Assembly: GCA_033977485.1 (NCBI GenBank)
Contig: CM066991.1
Location: forward strand, 50,570,850 to 50,634,849
Reading direction: 5' to 3'
Source: Hydrangea macrophylla
Taxonomy: Eukaryota > Streptophyta > Magnoliopsida > Cornales > Hydrangeaceae
Length of the DNA stretch: 64,000 bases
Made by a program: the position numbers and the translations under genes. The stretch's first letter is position 1. Each line of letters opens with the position of its first letter. A model generated the notes under the pieces. That model was given only the letters and a program-made list of their open reading frames with translations, did not search any database and had not been told where the DNA came from. Below, piece by piece: positions 11,401 to 24,059 of this stretch.

Positions 11401-12262
11401 TCCATTCTACTGAGGGAAATGCGTGGCATGATGCCTACTTCCAACATTGTGTCGTTCTGAAGGAGCATTCCTTTGATGCTTCTATCTTCCCACCCTTTAT
11501 CTGCGATGTGTTCTAGGCCTATCGTGGGTGGGACGCTTACATTACTATCGATCACCACGCTATTGTGGAGATCATCTGGATGTTCTATGCTAGCTTGATC
11601 CCTAATCTAGACTTACCCATACTCTCTCTGCATACGTGTGGGGAAAGTCATTCACCCTCACTCCTTATGTCCTTGCCCGATTCATGGGTGTTGATGAGGA
11701 GCCCAACGCTGCCATACCTTAGGAGGGTGACTACTTACCCCTGAAACATATTGTCTATCAAGATTTGACTGGGCAAGAAGTCCATTAGGATGGTAAGAAG
11801 TTTCCAGTAGCAGCTATGACCAGGGACTTCGCCAACCTCGCTATTATTTTCAGACAAACTTTGTTGCTGACCACGCACAAGTCTACTTTCGATCACCATC
11901 ATGTCACCTAACTAGCTGTCGTTGGGTCTGATGACCCTATCTCCCTATCGTACTTTATCTTGGGTGTTATATACACAGTCTCAGCTTCTACCTCATCCCA
12001 AGGGAGTTTTCTATTCGATTCCATTGTCACACGATTTTGTTTTGAGTATGAAGTCAAAGCACTCACATACGATACAATCATTCATATCCATGACCTACTT
12101 CCACTCAATTTCTTAGCTAAGTCTAAGAGCAAATTCCATTCACTGGTTGCTAAGAGGTTGTGGGATGACCCGAGTGCACCAGGACCGTTTGAGGAGGCTG
12201 CTGAGAGTATAGTGAGTGAGAAGAAGGCCTCGGGCAGTGAAGAGGAGGCTACTGATGAGTAA
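11401..12262 (+). pseudogene. TE4: env-position ORF (plant transposon protein type), broken
   Basis: Pieces in several frames resemble the protein encoded after integrase in Athila elements (Pfam's putative plant transposon protein, Transposase_32, as I recall it): FICDVF then YRGWDAYITIDHHAIVEIIWMFYASL (about 11495-11605); FMGVDEEPNAA (about 11683); TRDFANLAIIFRQTLLLTTHKSTFDHHHV (about 11817-11910); and an open 100-residue end, 11960-12262, with SLVAKRLWDDPSAPGPFEEAAES and an acidic Glu/Ser tail. Its function is unknown; an envelope-like role has been proposed for the group. Stops and frameshifts exclude a product. Confidence 0.55.
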
Positions 12263-14580
12263 GGCCCCATTCCAGCTCCTGTGGGACCTGATTACACTCG
12301 TCTAGAGCATCTTATTCTTGAGACCCAGATCGAGATGCGAGAGATCGAGGCCAGGGTCTTGTCTTATTTTGATGCACTCCAGCAGAGTATAGAGTTAGCT
12401 ATAGCTCAGCAGGATGAACGTTAGGAGATTCAATTCAGGGCCCTCTTAGAGTCCATTCAGCGTACTGGTGGTGCCGGTACCTTTGTTCCACCTCTGTGAG
12501 GTTCTGGGATCCATTTTTACCAATTTTTGATTTGATTAGACTAGCAGCGAGCTCACGTGGCTTGGCCTCTGTAGATTTTTCTAAATCAGTTATTTCTTTC
12601 TTTTGTTCTTAGGCCATGTGAGCCACCCTAGTCAGTTGTTTTTCTTCTTTTCAGTGTCGTTTAGGCTTTTTTGTACTTTTGTTTCATTTTGATGTAATTA
12701 ATAAATAGAAGTTCTTATTTTTATTCTCGTTCTTATTTAGTATAGCACTGTTGTTTATTTCTCTACTTCTTTGATTTGCATGTAATTGTTACTTGTGCAG
12801 GACTGTCGTCATCGAGCTCATCTAGGATCATCCTATTTTGTGATATCTTCTACTCTCACTTGCTTTATTCTTTTGTTTATGATGCACACGTATTTCTGAC
12901 ATTGCATGGATCTAGTAAGTCATTTTCCATTGGTTTGAACTTTAACATATTCTTGCCAGTAGATCTATTAGCATGTCTCTTCGATGGGAGTTTTCAAAAA
13001 AAAAAGGACCAAAAGTTTTTTTCTTGTTTCATTTGTTTCTTTTCTTAGGCCCTTGGCCGGGTGTCCCATGATCATAGCATAGGTGTCTTGTTCATGTGTC
13101 GAGCAATGACACTTGTCTTGAAACTTTCTTGTGATATTAACATGTGGCACGTTTTGAATCCCATGAGTCCTAGAACTATCTTGATTATCATGAACTTCAT
13201 AAATTTCAAATCTTGGACATTTGGTGCACATTGCATAAATGCTTGTGTTAGGATGATGTTTAATGCATTATGACCTGAAAATCGCTTGAGACACTTGTGG
13301 AGACTTGAACCGTGTGAGTTGTTTGTGTTGTTCTCCTTTGTTGAGTGCATACACTAATTCTCTCTAATTGAAAAACATATCAAAGTCATTGTTAATCTTA
13401 TTCTTCTTATTTTGATCGTGCATTAGAGAACTTTCTTGTGAATTTTAAAATCGTACTTACTTGTCATAATAGTGGAGAACAATGAATCACAATACCTCGA
13501 GAAAATAATTTTAGGCCCTATTTTTCACCTTTTTCTTTTACCCCTTCCGCATACACCACTTTTATACCACCCCATCACTCCAATACCCCATACAATTCCC
13601 ATTTCTCAAGTTTAAGTACATTCTTGGGAGGTTGGTTGAACAAGGTCATGTTTTAAGTTCTGAAGAGATTGAGTCGTGGTCATTTGGGAGAGCACTAAAA
13701 GTAAAGCTCATAAAAAAGAAAGAGCAAGATGGAAAATCTGAAAGAGAGAAGAAGAAAATTGCAGTTCAAAAAATAATCTAAATAAAGAGCTTCACGAAAA
13801 TAGTACTCCTCTCGTGTGCCACATATAAATTCATCATTTCCAACTCGTCCTGAGCATTATTTGGTCCTTGTGCAGCCTCATGACCCCAAGTTTGTTTCCA
13901 AACACCTCTCAAAAAATTGTGATTCGGAGTTTGAGACGAACGTGACAGGTAGTTTGAGTTCCAGTTCACATCCTCTAGTGCAAGGTATCCTTTATGCGAT
14001 TAATTTTAATCATTTAAATAGATTTAACATTTTTTTTACTTGACATGTGTGTGGCTTTGCATTCCCTTTTCCATCACTCTTTGCCTGCATGTCATGAGTG
14101 TATTACCTAAGTCGAGTGTTTCATTTTTTAGAGTAATACTAGCGAGAATTATGTCGAAGCATGTTTTTAAATGAAATCTGGTTAATAAAAGCATTGTATC
14201 ATCCCGATACTTGTATTTATGTATTCCACACCACGAGCATCCGTGAGTTGGAATGAATGAAGTCTTGTTGATAATCTTGATAGTTTGTGAATTCTTGGGA
14301 ACACATGTATCATTTTGCTAAAATCCGTGGAAAACTTCAAAACTTTGTTGAGCTCGGTGCATTTTAAACAGTTGGCAACTATCGTGAGGGCGATAGATGT
14401 GTGTGGGTATCATTCTGAGAAACCTCCGGAGACAAAACTCCGCCTCTAAGGGTAACCTAGAGGTTTAACAGCTTGTTGCAATCGCTCAATGCAACCGTGT
14501 TTCCCACGAGAGTGGTTTAGCCTCTCTCTTTAATAAATCTTTGTATAATGGTGTTCTTAAAGATACTTTTTCTCTACTTA
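12263..14580 (+). other. TE4: long non-coding 3' region
   Basis: No reading frame here resembles a known protein. Bases 12263-12500 still look like a degraded tail of the upstream ORF (LEHLILETQIEMREIEARV). The rest is AT-rich with short spurious frames. Long untranslated 3' regions are usual in Athila elements. Confidence 0.6.
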
Positions 14581-14599
14581 ATTGCTAGAAACTAGCAAT
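14581..14599 (+). other. TE4: hairpin just before the polypurine tract
   Basis: ATTGCTAGAAACTAGCAAT forms a perfect 8-bp stem with an AAA loop. A GC-variable hairpin at this spot is something I recall from Athila/Tat elements, so it probably belongs to the 3' end signal and is not chance. Confidence 0.65.
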
Positions 14600-14603
14600 A
14601 TGC

Positions 14604-14613
14604 TAGTAGGGGG
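14604..14613 (+). other. TE4: polypurine tract
   Basis: TAGTAGGGGG sits directly before the LTR start TGTGATTAG. It is the primer site for plus-strand synthesis. Confidence 0.75.
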
Positions 14614-15023
14614 TGTGATTAGACTCACATTTTGCATCCTTGATGGCTTATTCTTGTGCAAAATACCATTCCTAGAGCTTCTAAGCACATCATTTATATG
14701 CTTTTACCATGTAACTCGTGTTTTTATCTCTTACATCAATTTTATGGGTTTCTTAGTTCTTTTGTAGGAAATAAAGGTGTACTTGTGAAAAGGGAAGTCC
14801 GATTTCAATAATAGTGTGAAAGCTTCAAATTCCATCCTAAATTAAGTATCAAAGACCACAATTTGAGAATCTACTTTAATCAAGGTTAATGCAGATCGTT
14901 AAGTTAGCTTTGCATGATTGTAAATTTCACGTCAATCCGAGGTTTGAGCTACAAGATATGGAGATTCTACATTCAGTGCACAAGATAGTATTAAAGTCCA
15001 AGCTATAAAACAGTAAAGGGGCT

Positions 15024-15064
15024 TTCAACCAGTCAAAGGGGCCCGTTCAACTGGTCAAAATACC
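15024..15064. repeat. TTCAACYRGTCAAA pair upstream of the TE4 TATA box
   Basis: TTTCAACCAGTCAAAGGGGCCC is followed by GTTCAACTGGTCAAAATACCCC. These are degraded copies of the TTCGACCGGTCGAA motif, 50-90 bases upstream of TATATAAG. Confidence 0.65.
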
Positions 15065-15113
15065 CCTGTGACCTCCCCTTTTGTTTTCACAAGTTTGCCA
15101 TTAAGGGGCTTAC

Positions 15114-15121
15114 TATATAAG
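15114..15121 (+). promoter_or_regulatory. TE4 3' LTR TATA box
   Basis: ACTATATAAGCTGCCC follows the palindrome pair and precedes a pyrimidine-rich leader, the usual U3/R layout. Confidence 0.6.
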
Positions 15122-16259
15122 CTGCCCTTAGGGTTTTTGGGCATTTTTTATCTAGCTTTTTAGTAACTTTTCTCATACCCTCTCTTCTCTCTCTTAGGTT
15201 TCTTAATCCCACTTGTATTTACTCTTCCCATCTACCTCCATTTAGTGTAGTTCTTGTTAGAGAGAAAGAAGATTGATCTTGTAACTTGAATTTCTTGAAG
15301 TACAATGAAGTTTTTATGGCATGTATGATGGTTACATTGTATTGGTATCATTCCTCTTCCCTTCTCTTTAATACTTATACATTTACTTCCATGAGTAGCT
15401 AGATTGTGTAGGTTGGGGATCATAAACCCACCTTTGGACCCATGTGAGCTCTTGTGAAGGATTTCCATGTTTCATAGTATTTCTAGGGTTCATGTGAGTT
15501 AGGTTTGATCTCTTAGGACTTCACCTATGATGTCAAGCATCATCGGTTGTTCTCTCCTTGGATCTTAAACCTCCAAAAGTGTTAGTGAACCCACCCTCAT
15601 GCAATCAAAGAAATTAATACAAAATAACATTTTAAATGCTAAACTTGAACGGACTAAAAGTCCTTCCTTAGGACTCTATCTTGAATAACCCAAAACATGA
15701 AAGCACTTTCTAATATTAGTGATCAATAGGTATAAGACTCAAAAATTAAAGGTCTTCCCATTCTGTCACACCCGTCCTGAAATTTCAATCATTTTAAGTG
15801 CATAAGTAAGATTTCTAAGAATTATTAATGTTGATTAATAATTGTGAATGAGGTTGACTACAAGTCAACATTGAGGGTCATTTGGGGACACGGGGATATA
15901 GAAATTCATGAGGAATTTTGTATGATTAAATGACATTTATATGACTTAAATGTTATTTGACATATCTGGTATATGTGAATAGTAATTATGCATCTGTAGT
16001 GTAAATTCTGGTAGTTTTGACCTTGATAAGATCAATTAGGATAACCCATGTGATACGTTACATAAAAGTTAGGTTATCTAGAACTTCCATGAAAAAAGTC
16101 TTCGAAATGTAATTACATCGACAAACGGAATTAGACGAAAACTTTTACAATTTTTAGTTTTCACTCGTGAATCAATGAATTAGACGTGTAAGACATTTTA
16201 GAGTATTATTAGTTTTAAGAACTCGTGGGGAGTTAAATATAATTTTTGAGAGTTGAGCC

Positions 16260-16268
16260 TATAAATAG
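16260..16268 (+). promoter_or_regulatory. TE5 LTR TATA box
   Basis: GCCTATAAATAGAAG, about 500 bases into the LTR, is followed by a leader with CTCAAAACC. Confidence 0.6.
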
Positions 16269-17507
16269 AAGTGGCAAGATATTTTTCATTTCAACTTTTT
16301 CTCAAAACCTAAATTGAGAGCTAAAGAGGAGCTAGGGATTTTATTCCTTTGGACTTCAAGACACAAATTGACGACTTTTTGATCGTTAGTTTTTTTCCAT
16401 ATTTCATATTTGGACTCCTCGAGGTAAGAGCTTTATTTTGATACCTGTTAGGCCTTGTTTGGCTTAGTTTTTTAAAAATCTAATTCTAGGAATTTTGGAG
16501 AAAACGTGCAAATACTCGTAGGAATCGCATATAATTGGAGATTCCATGTTTGATTAGACCCCCCTCAAAGTTATAGGACGTTTGCACGAGATATGGATTC
16601 TAGACTTACAAATTATAAGAAATTTCTATGTTATAAATATCCGACTTGATATTTTGGATCCGAGCAAAATCCATGTATTAATTAGGCCCGCTAATTATGC
16701 ACGCGAAAATATATAAAAAGTACATATATATGATTATATGAGCATGCTATGTGTCTATGTGGGTCAAAAGGGAGTTTAGTACAATTTTATTTTGAGGGTA
16801 AGCTCCTCGGTGTTTGAGGATTTTGTAGTAATGGCTACAGTGCATGGTTTGGGAGAGGGAAAAAGACCTTCCATGACATTAATTTCATTATTTCATTACT
16901 GGATGAATGCGTATCTCTCACCCCGAAGACTATTTTTGATGTGTTTTGATGTTAGAACATGTATAAAGCATATGTCTAGAATTGTGCACTCAGCATATAG
17001 CTGAACAGTGGAGCATTACTCCATTGTGGGTGAAAGGAAGAAAGGCAAGAAGAAGCATAAGAAGTGAGGTCGTAGAACGACGGGAATCATCCTCTTGTAT
17101 ATGTTTTTGTTGTCATTCCAAGGTTGTAATAAGAGATGTAAGGAGTTAGAACTATATTGGCTTAACTTGGAACTTCAAAATGGATTTGGAAATGTTTTAA
17201 TATGTACCTAAACTTCTTATAGTTAGTCTTGAACGAATCCGAACTCATGAGTTCATGTTTAAATGTTAAACTTGTCAAATTCGAGTTTTGAATGAATGTT
17301 GTTAATACTTTTGTAATCGATCTAGGCAAGCCTTAGCTTGTTCTTTTATCATTTCTTTTCATGGATTAGTAAGGTTAAACTTTATTTTGAAAGCTCGTTA
17401 CAGCTTGCAAACTTTAGAGAAATGTAACCATATTTTGGGTAGTGAAAGAGGTGAAGGTTGGGTGACTCCTTAGCAAAATTCTGCTGCTAGAAAGAATTCT
17501 GCTAAAG

Positions 17508-17553
17508 GGTCATTCCACCGGTCGAACGGGGTCGTTCGAACGGTCGAAATACC
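17508..17553. repeat. TTCGAACGGTCGAA palindrome pair in the TE5 LTR
   Basis: CCACCGGTCGAACGGGG is followed by CGTTCGAACGGTCGAAATACCCC. This is the same motif class as in TE4 but lies downstream of the TATA box, in the R/U5 part. Confidence 0.7.
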
Positions 17554-17847
17554 CCCTGCATGGTTTCCATTTCTACCCCTTCTGAAAATTATTTAAATGT
17601 TTTGATTAATCCTTAGGGTAACTTTAGTACCCCCTTTTAACAAAAATTTATTCATTTCCAATATAATTACGTTTTCAAATTTTTGCGGATTTTACTAATC
17701 GGAAGGTATTGTTTCCAAAAGTTTTAAATACTCAATGTTGTTTTAAGTTTCCTTTCTACCGCTATAATCTTTAAAAGAATTAGATAAGCCTCGGTGGTAT
17801 GCCACATGTCCTATTTTTGCCCTTAATGGGATGGGTCATGACATTTA

Positions 17848-17866
17848 TTGGTATCAGAACTACAGG
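17848..17866 (+). other. TE5: primer binding site (tRNA-Met type)
   Basis: TTGGTATCAGAACTACAGG follows the LTR by four bases. The consensus for this tRNA-Met site is TTGGTATCAGAGC. Confidence 0.8.
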
Positions 17867-18049
17867 TTACAAAACTTTGGGAACGTTCGACGACGAGTGG
17901 AGTGTTGAGTGCTTTGGCCATATATTCTAGAATGCATTGACACATAGTAGAGATGTTTGATGCATATGGCATGTTGCTATACATACATGATTATAATTAT
18001 TGGCATACATGCATAGTGTTTATGCATTGAGATTGACAGGTTGGGATTT

Positions 18050-19128
18050 ATGAGTGGGGAACGTGAACAATCACCACATGCCCGTATAGACTATTTATCA
18101 TAGATGATGGAAAATATCAGAGATTTGGTACGGAGTATAGCGGAGCGATTACCTCCAACACCTCCTCTTGAGTCTGCACCGATAGCTATCGTGCCTGCAC
18201 CTAAGAATAGGGGTATGAGATCTGCATCAGAACAGTTTACCAAAAAGAAACCAATGGAGTTCCACGGGACATCGGACTCAACACTAGCAGGGCATTGGGT
18301 AATGGACATGGAAAGAATTTTTAGATCTATTCCAATGGGCGATATGTAGAAGATTGAGAATCCAAGCGACGTGCTCAAGGGTGAAGCCCAAAATTTGTGG
18401 GTGAATATTTTAGACCAAGGGGCTCCGATTACTTGGGAAGTGTTCAAGGTAGAGTTAATCGCTGATTCTTTCCACGAGCCACTCACAATGCAAAGAAGAG
18501 GGAATTTGAAAACCTTAAATAGGGTGATATGACAGTGACCGAATACACTTCCAAGTACAACACTCTGTTGAGGTTTGGAAAAAGAATTAGTACCGATGGA
18601 GGAGGATAGGGCAAGGAAATTTAAGGAGGGATTAAGAGAGAACATCCGCTTGAGAGTGGAAATCTACGAACATCAAACTGTTGGGTTAGTATAATAAACC
18701 ACACTAGTGGTAGGAGGTATAGAGAGGTCAAGATAGAACCAACAGGGGAAAAGAACCCATGAGATTAGTGACCGGAACCTTGGTGGAGCGTTCAAAAGGC
18801 TATTCGCACGAGGCTCTGGATCTAGTTTTAGTGAACCTAGGAGGGTGCCGAGTAACATACCGTTGTGTTTGCTTTGTAATTGACCCCATGTCGGCTAATG
18901 TTTTATGACCAACTCCCAAAATAAAATCCCAAGGACAAGCAGTGCGAATTTTACACTGGATTCACAGATCAAATATTTTGATTGTGGTACCTTTGGGCAC
19001 CGAGCAAAAGATCGCCCCAGGAAGTGTTCCCAACAAGGAGCGAGTTCTATGGCTTCAAGTTGTTCGAAGCTGAAGCAATACAATGATAGGGAACGAGGGA
19101 TAGAGCAACGTGAGGGAAGATCATTCTA
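18050..19128 (+). pseudogene. TE5: gag, broken
   Basis: The ATG at 18050 opens a frame with a TAG at 18101-18103, a second ATG at 18104 and a stop at 18347-18349. Pieces match Del/Tekay gag: FTKKKPMEFHGTSD..GHWVMDMERIFRSIPM, then GEAQNLWVN, ITWEVFKVELIADSF, EDRARKFKEGLRENIRLRV and a GGAFKRLFARGSGS linker. The zinc knuckle (about 18960-19010) reads YFDCGTFGHRAKDR: the middle Cys and the His remain, and the first and last Cys are gone. It is not translatable. Confidence 0.8.
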
Positions 19129-19143
19129 GATGAATCTCGAGAT

Positions 19144-19387
19144 ATGTCTACTATTGATGTAGTGGTCTCAGATATGGTGCCTATATGTTCGCACTTGGCA
19201 CGCATACTCGTTGATTCAGGATCTACTCATTCATTTGTGTTATATAATTTTGTTGAACATTTAAATTTTAAATCGGCACCGTTAGGATATGAATTATCCA
19301 TTGCAGTACCTCTTAGTACACTAATAGTAATGTCTACAATATACAAGAACTGTGAAATCAAATTAGGCGAGTAATCGATGACTGTAG
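19144..19387 (+). pseudogene. TE5: aspartic protease fragment, cut by TE6
   Basis: It contains SHLARILVDSGSTHSFVLYNF with an intact DSGS active site, and later YELSIAVPLSTLIVM, as in Del/Tekay protease. The frame meets a stop at 19372-19374, and the sequence ends at 19387 where the TE6 LTR starts. Reverse transcriptase, RNase H and integrase are not found. Confidence 0.8.
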
Positions 19388-19743
19388 TGCAGGGAAAACT
19401 GGGATTAAAAATTTATTTAAATGCGGAGCAGAAAAACCAAGTTCAAAACTTTATATTTGTAGCCTAGATGTACTACTTATCAACTCTATAGATGCATATA
19501 CACAAGGGGACAAGAATTATACCTCAGGTCTTGAACCTAATATTGAATCTCTTCTTCCTTGATTATGCAGTAGCCTCCACTATGTTGTCTTCACCCTTAT
19601 TACTCCTACGGATGCTTACCGGAAGGACTGGGGTTGGTGGGAACCCTAATAGTGAGGATAAAGAAGGTTTAGGAAGCCCTAAATAGTTTCTACAGCTTCT
19701 AGGTGATAAAACGATGATTGGAAATATTCTGTACGCAGCTACC

Positions 19744-19753
19744 CTATTTATAG
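19744..19753 (-). promoter_or_regulatory. TE6 LTR TATA box
   Basis: The minus strand reads CTATAAATAG, about 25 bases downstream of the palindrome cluster. The same box and spacing recur in TE19 (63941 on). Confidence 0.6.
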
Positions 19754-19773
19754 ATTTCCAAACCTCGAAGTGG

Positions 19774-19867
19774 CTTCGATCGATCGAACCTTCGATCGAT
19801 TGAAGGTTCTTCAATCGATTGAACTTGTCTAGACTTCAATCGATCGAAACACTTTTGATCGATCCAA
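19774..19867. repeat. CGATCGATCGAA cluster in the TE6 3' LTR
   Basis: Six copies in about 95 bases, including CTTCGATCGATCGAACC, TTCGATCGATTGAAGG, TTCAATCGATTGAAC, TTCAATCGATCGAAAC and TTTGATCGATCCAAC. Most are palindromic over 10-14 bases. Confidence 0.85.
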
Positions 19868-20876
19868 CTTCTCTTGACAAGATCCTCAAGTGCCTTTCCA
19901 AACATCCTAGCGGAGCTAAGAGTGGGACCTCCTAGGTTCTTAATTGTTGGCTCAGACCAGTTCATAATTCCCATGACCAAACTCTATGATCAACAAATTA
20001 ACCAACTGGTCAGTTAACATTTACTCCACTATAAAACGATAACTGCACTCCACCGCAGAAGAACATATCCGAAGTGATAACTAGAATTGTATGGTGTACT
20101 AATGTCCCTCTACCGTCAGCATTCATAATCATATTCAAGTATGTCGGATAACTGTTACTGTCAACCTAAATAATGATTACATCTTTCATTTCTTGAGTCT
20201 CATTCACCTCTCATGATTACCAAACATATTGGTAACTACTTATCAATAAGACAGCAATTCTTAGTAATCAACTTGGTGACATTCTCAAGGGAATGCCTAC
20301 TCTTTATCAGAGGGTAGATTCTATCTTGATAATATATGTTCACAACCCTATGAATATGACATACTCAAGATACCTAGGTGTTGATTTTTTATAGAACTCA
20401 CCGATTGGTAAGTCAAAGCAGCCATATCCATAGTCTGTGTCCATAATCGTCTCAAGATTAAGAACACATACCTTATACAAGTTATGAGTTCCCATCAGCT
20501 GTTGACAGTCTTAAGTGTCAATAGGAAAGCTCAGGTCCATCAATGCACTACAAGCACTAGCATATTAACTAAGAGTTACACTCTAGTGATTGAGATTCAT
20601 CACTCCATCCAATGGTAGTTAATCATGCTATAGTGTTGACCTGATGAGATATCTAGGCTCATCATCCAATGCGACAAATTCTAGGTGTCAAAGAATAGCA
20701 ATTCGTATCTCACTTGTATATATCTCATACACACACGAATTACTTACTATGATACAGACAGATTAACAATTATCTCATGAAAGAAACATACACAATGAAA
20801 TGTATAGCTGATATCCATATATTAAAATGTCAATGTCTCACACATAAGTTAATGGTTTGAGGGCACAAACCCAACA

Positions 20877-20887
20877 AACTCCCACTT
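20877..20887 (-). other. TE6: polypurine tract
   Basis: The minus strand reads AAGTGGGAGTT directly before the LTR start TGTTGGG. AAGTGGGAG is the usual tract of plant copia elements. Confidence 0.8.
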
Positions 20888-20951
20888 GCACTCATAACCA
20901 TTCAGGAATGCATATGAGACCTAGACTATCTAAATGACAATCAAAGACCTT

Positions 20952-21916
20952 CTATGGCAAGGCCTTTGTAAATGTATCTGCAAGATTGTCAGCGGTGGCA
21001 ATCTTGGTGACAGTCATATCTCCACGTTGAATAATATCTCGAATTAGATGATATTTCTGCTCCACGTGCTTTCCCTTTCCGTGGCTCCTTGGACTGAGCC
21101 ACTGCCCTACTATTATCGTAGTATAGCGTAACAAGTGACAGCGATATTGGTACCACCCCGAGCTCCATAAAGAACTTATTGAGCCAAACAGCTTCCTTTA
21201 CGGCTTCACAATCAGCCACATACTCAGCTTCTATAGCTGAGTCTTTAATATATTTCTGCTTAATGATCCTCCACCTAACAGCGCCACCTCCTAAGGTAAA
21301 GAGATGTCTGAATGTCGATTTCCTTGAATCTCTATCTGGCATAAAGTTTGAGTCAGTTTATCCTACTGGAATTAACTCATCGCAGCCATACATAAGCATG
21401 TAATCTTTAGTCCTTCTTAAGTACTTAAGAATGTGCTTAACAGCTGTCTAGTGCTCTGGATCTGGATTCGATTGATACCTGCTGACCATGCCAACGGCAA
21501 AGCAGATATCTAGTCTAGTGCACAACATCACATACATGAGACTTCCCACTGCCAAAGCATAGGGAACTCCTGCCATGCGATTCCTCTCCTCTGTCTTTGG
21601 ACACTGGTCCTTGGAGAACACTAAACCATGGCTAAAAGGTAATAGACCTTTCTTTGAATTATCCATTGAAAACCTAGTTAGCACATTTTCGATATAACCC
21701 GCCTGAGATAATCCCATTATCTTTCGCTTGCAATCTCGAAAGAGCTTTATCCCAAGGATATAGCTTGCCACTCCTAGATCCTTCATATCGAAAGGACTAG
21801 CTAGCCAAACCTTAACCGTTGACAATGCCACTACATCATTTCCAATGAGTACAATATCGTCAACGTATAGAACAAGAAAAGCCACCACTTTTCCTTCATA
21901 CTTCTTGTATACACAA
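20952..21916 (-). pseudogene. TE6: copia reverse transcriptase end and RNase H, broken
   Basis: Minus-strand frames read CVYKKYEGKVVAFLVLYVDDIVLIGND (catalytic YVDD intact), SPFDMKDLGVASYILGIKL, QAGYIENVLTRFSMDNSKKG and VGSLMYVMLCTRLDICFAVGMVSRYQSNP (21448-21888). RNase H follows: DSRKSTFRHLFTLGGGAV and IEAEYVADCEAVKEAVWL (20989-21342), then EQKYHLIRDIIQRGDMTVTKI and NLADTFTKALP near the end. Several frameshifts separate these pieces. The 5' part of the same domain continues at 34505, across the TE7 insertion. Confidence 0.9.
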
Positions 21917-23761
21917 TGTCACACCCCGAATTTTTGCACAACCAAATAGTTAATTCAGAGCATGTATCCGGACTAATATTCAATTGCCAAAATCCCGAGG
22001 TTGACACCCTCACACAACCTAACAGATAATTTATTGAAAACAGTATTTTATAATCGTTAAATAAAAACACATGGTCTTGTTTTAAATAAAACTCTTGATT
22101 ATTAAACATGTATTCCCAAACATTCATTTTCATTATAAAAGAAATAGCGTTCTCTTGAAAATATTATTCCATTTTTAATTTACAAAAGAAACACCGTTTT
22201 CATTAAATAAAATCTCCGTACAGAGTTTAGTGGAAATAAAATAAACTCTAGACATCCTTGGGTTAAGAGCCACTACACCGTTCCCAAACTACAATATCAT
22301 AAATATGGCTCACATGGCCAGAAATAAAAATGAAGTACACTAAGAAAATAAATACAACTCTGCCAAGAAACAACATAGCAGCAATCTCGTCACACAGACA
22401 AAAGCTCCACAGAAAATCTTCCCCATTACTAAACCTGCACATACATCCGACTACGTTTCATATAGAAACGCCCCGAATGCATTACGCACCCGGGTCACTA
22501 TATAAAATACTGGTATGAGTTAACAAAAAAAATACAAAACGAGTCTTAGGGAACAACGGTGTCCCATAGACTGCCAAAAATACTCACAAATAAAATATAA
22601 CTATATCACATCACACACTATCGTCACACAGAAAATAAACAACACTATTACACAGAATCCATGTCGGGTTAGAACAGCAATTCTATACACATTTCAGGAC
22701 AAAAAGGTAGTTTCCTTCAATGTGGTGGCAGTGGTTCACAACCCGAATAATACCAATTGAATACTTACCCATCAGATATCTATGGTGAGCCAGACCTGCA
22801 TAAAAGTTAGTGGGCCCACCATCCTGCAAAATATAATTATCACAGTTCTAATCAAACCCATAATTCAACAACAATATAAATTCATAAAATACTCACATCA
22901 AAATCCTCCAAACATAATTCAAAACTTAAGACACACAGTCTATGGTTATCACATTCACGCTCACACACAACGATTACAACACAAAAAATTATTAGAAAAG
23001 TCGATTTACTAAGCATCCACAACTTTCTACGATACTACCACAACAAGGTAATTAATTATAATTCAAACTTCTAAACGCAAGAATAAAACACCACAAATTA
23101 TTTTCTTTTATTACACCTTATGTTCACCACCTCGGCCACCCATCCATGGTCCAGCATACACATATATCCCATGTGTCTCCTAACGTAATACTAACTCCCA
23201 CTCCGGTCCCAACTCCCAGGGGGTATCAATGGGATTTGAGTATACACCGAAAGGCTAGTCCTTACGTTCTTGACGTCAATAAAATAATGTCTCGATACAC
23301 ATGAAATAGACCAACAAGCTGGGCATAAGGCTTAAAATAATGATGTCACGCCCTGAAGTACCAAAAATAGGGAAAAATAAATTTCCTTTATGGGTTCATA
23401 GACACGTGACTGGTTACATTACTGATTTTTCCATGACCAAAATGCTATTAGTAAACAACACAACCTAAAGGATAAAACCGATGTCTGCTTACATAATTAT
23501 AATACAATGAAAAGTAACAGTACTAGCTAACTAAGTACACCATGGTAGATACATCAGAGTCTTATGGCTCTAAGGCCTCACAAAACTTATTACAAAAGAT
23601 ATTATAGGTCTTCTGATAGAGATTACAACCAAAAACATTTACAAAAGACAGGCAATAGTCTTCTCTCTAACTAGCATATCCATAGCCATCTTTAGTGTAG
23701 TCTTCCTCCACGTCCTCCTCTTGTGTAGCATCATAACCCGTGTACTCGTCACCTGGATAAG

Positions 23762-23781
23762 CTGGACATGGGAATGTCCAG
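23762..23781. other. Conserved LTR hairpin in TE8
   Basis: CTGGACATGGGAATGTCCAG has an 8-bp stem and 4-base loop. Equivalents exist at the same place in TE9, TE10, TE12 and TE13. Confidence 0.65.
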
Positions 23782-24059
23782 TGACATGAACGTCATCAAC
23801 TTATGAAAGCCGAGTGAGAAAACTAAATCAAATGGAACGTATATAGCCACACACAACAAGAATCCGTTAACTACTTTTAATATGACTTTTAGGATCTTTG
23901 CGTTAACCAAACAATCTTTCACCAACCACCTCGTCACGCAGAATCGAAAGGAGTCTCAACTCTATGAAACTTAACCCAGAACTAAATTGACCAACAACAT
24001 CGACTAAAAGAAGACTCAACTCCAAACGCATTTACGGGTCAAGAAAGAACAACACTAGA

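Larger units (their letters stand above)
14614..15763 (+). mobile_element. TE4: 3' LTR, cut by TE5
   Basis: It starts at TGTGATTAGACTCAC after the polypurine tract. A TATA box TATATAAG lies at 15114-15121, with degraded TTCAACCAGTCAAA/TTCAACTGGTCAAA palindromes at 15024-15064 just upstream. Bases from about 15505 to 15575 match the truncated 5' LTR (4041-4115). The LTR stops where TE5 begins, and its other side is not seen again in the window. Confidence 0.7.
15764..17843 (+). mobile_element. TE5: 5' LTR of a Del/Tekay-like gypsy element
   Basis: It starts TGTCACACCCGTCC and ends GGGTCATGACA, followed after four bases by a tRNA-Met primer site. Length is about 2.08 kb. A TATA box (TATAAATAG) lies at 16260-16268 and a CG-rich palindrome pair at 17508-17553. 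No coding sequence is seen inside. The 3' LTR is not in the window, because TE6 and later deletions replace everything after the protease. Confidence 0.8.
19388..20876 (-). mobile_element. TE6: 3' LTR of a Ty1/copia element
   Basis: On the minus strand it runs TGTTGGGTTTGTGCCC (20876) to TTTCCCTGCA (19388), 1489 bp. The same family recurs as TE14 (50890-52381), as the split 5' LTR (50757-52664) and as TE19 (63608 on). A minus-strand TATA box (CTATAAATAGGG, 19743-19753) follows a dense CGATCGATCGAA cluster at 19774-19867. Confidence 0.85.

Noticed and set aside
16792..17004. Small ORF within the TE5 LTR
   Set aside because: It lies wholly inside LTR sequence with no supporting motif or relative.
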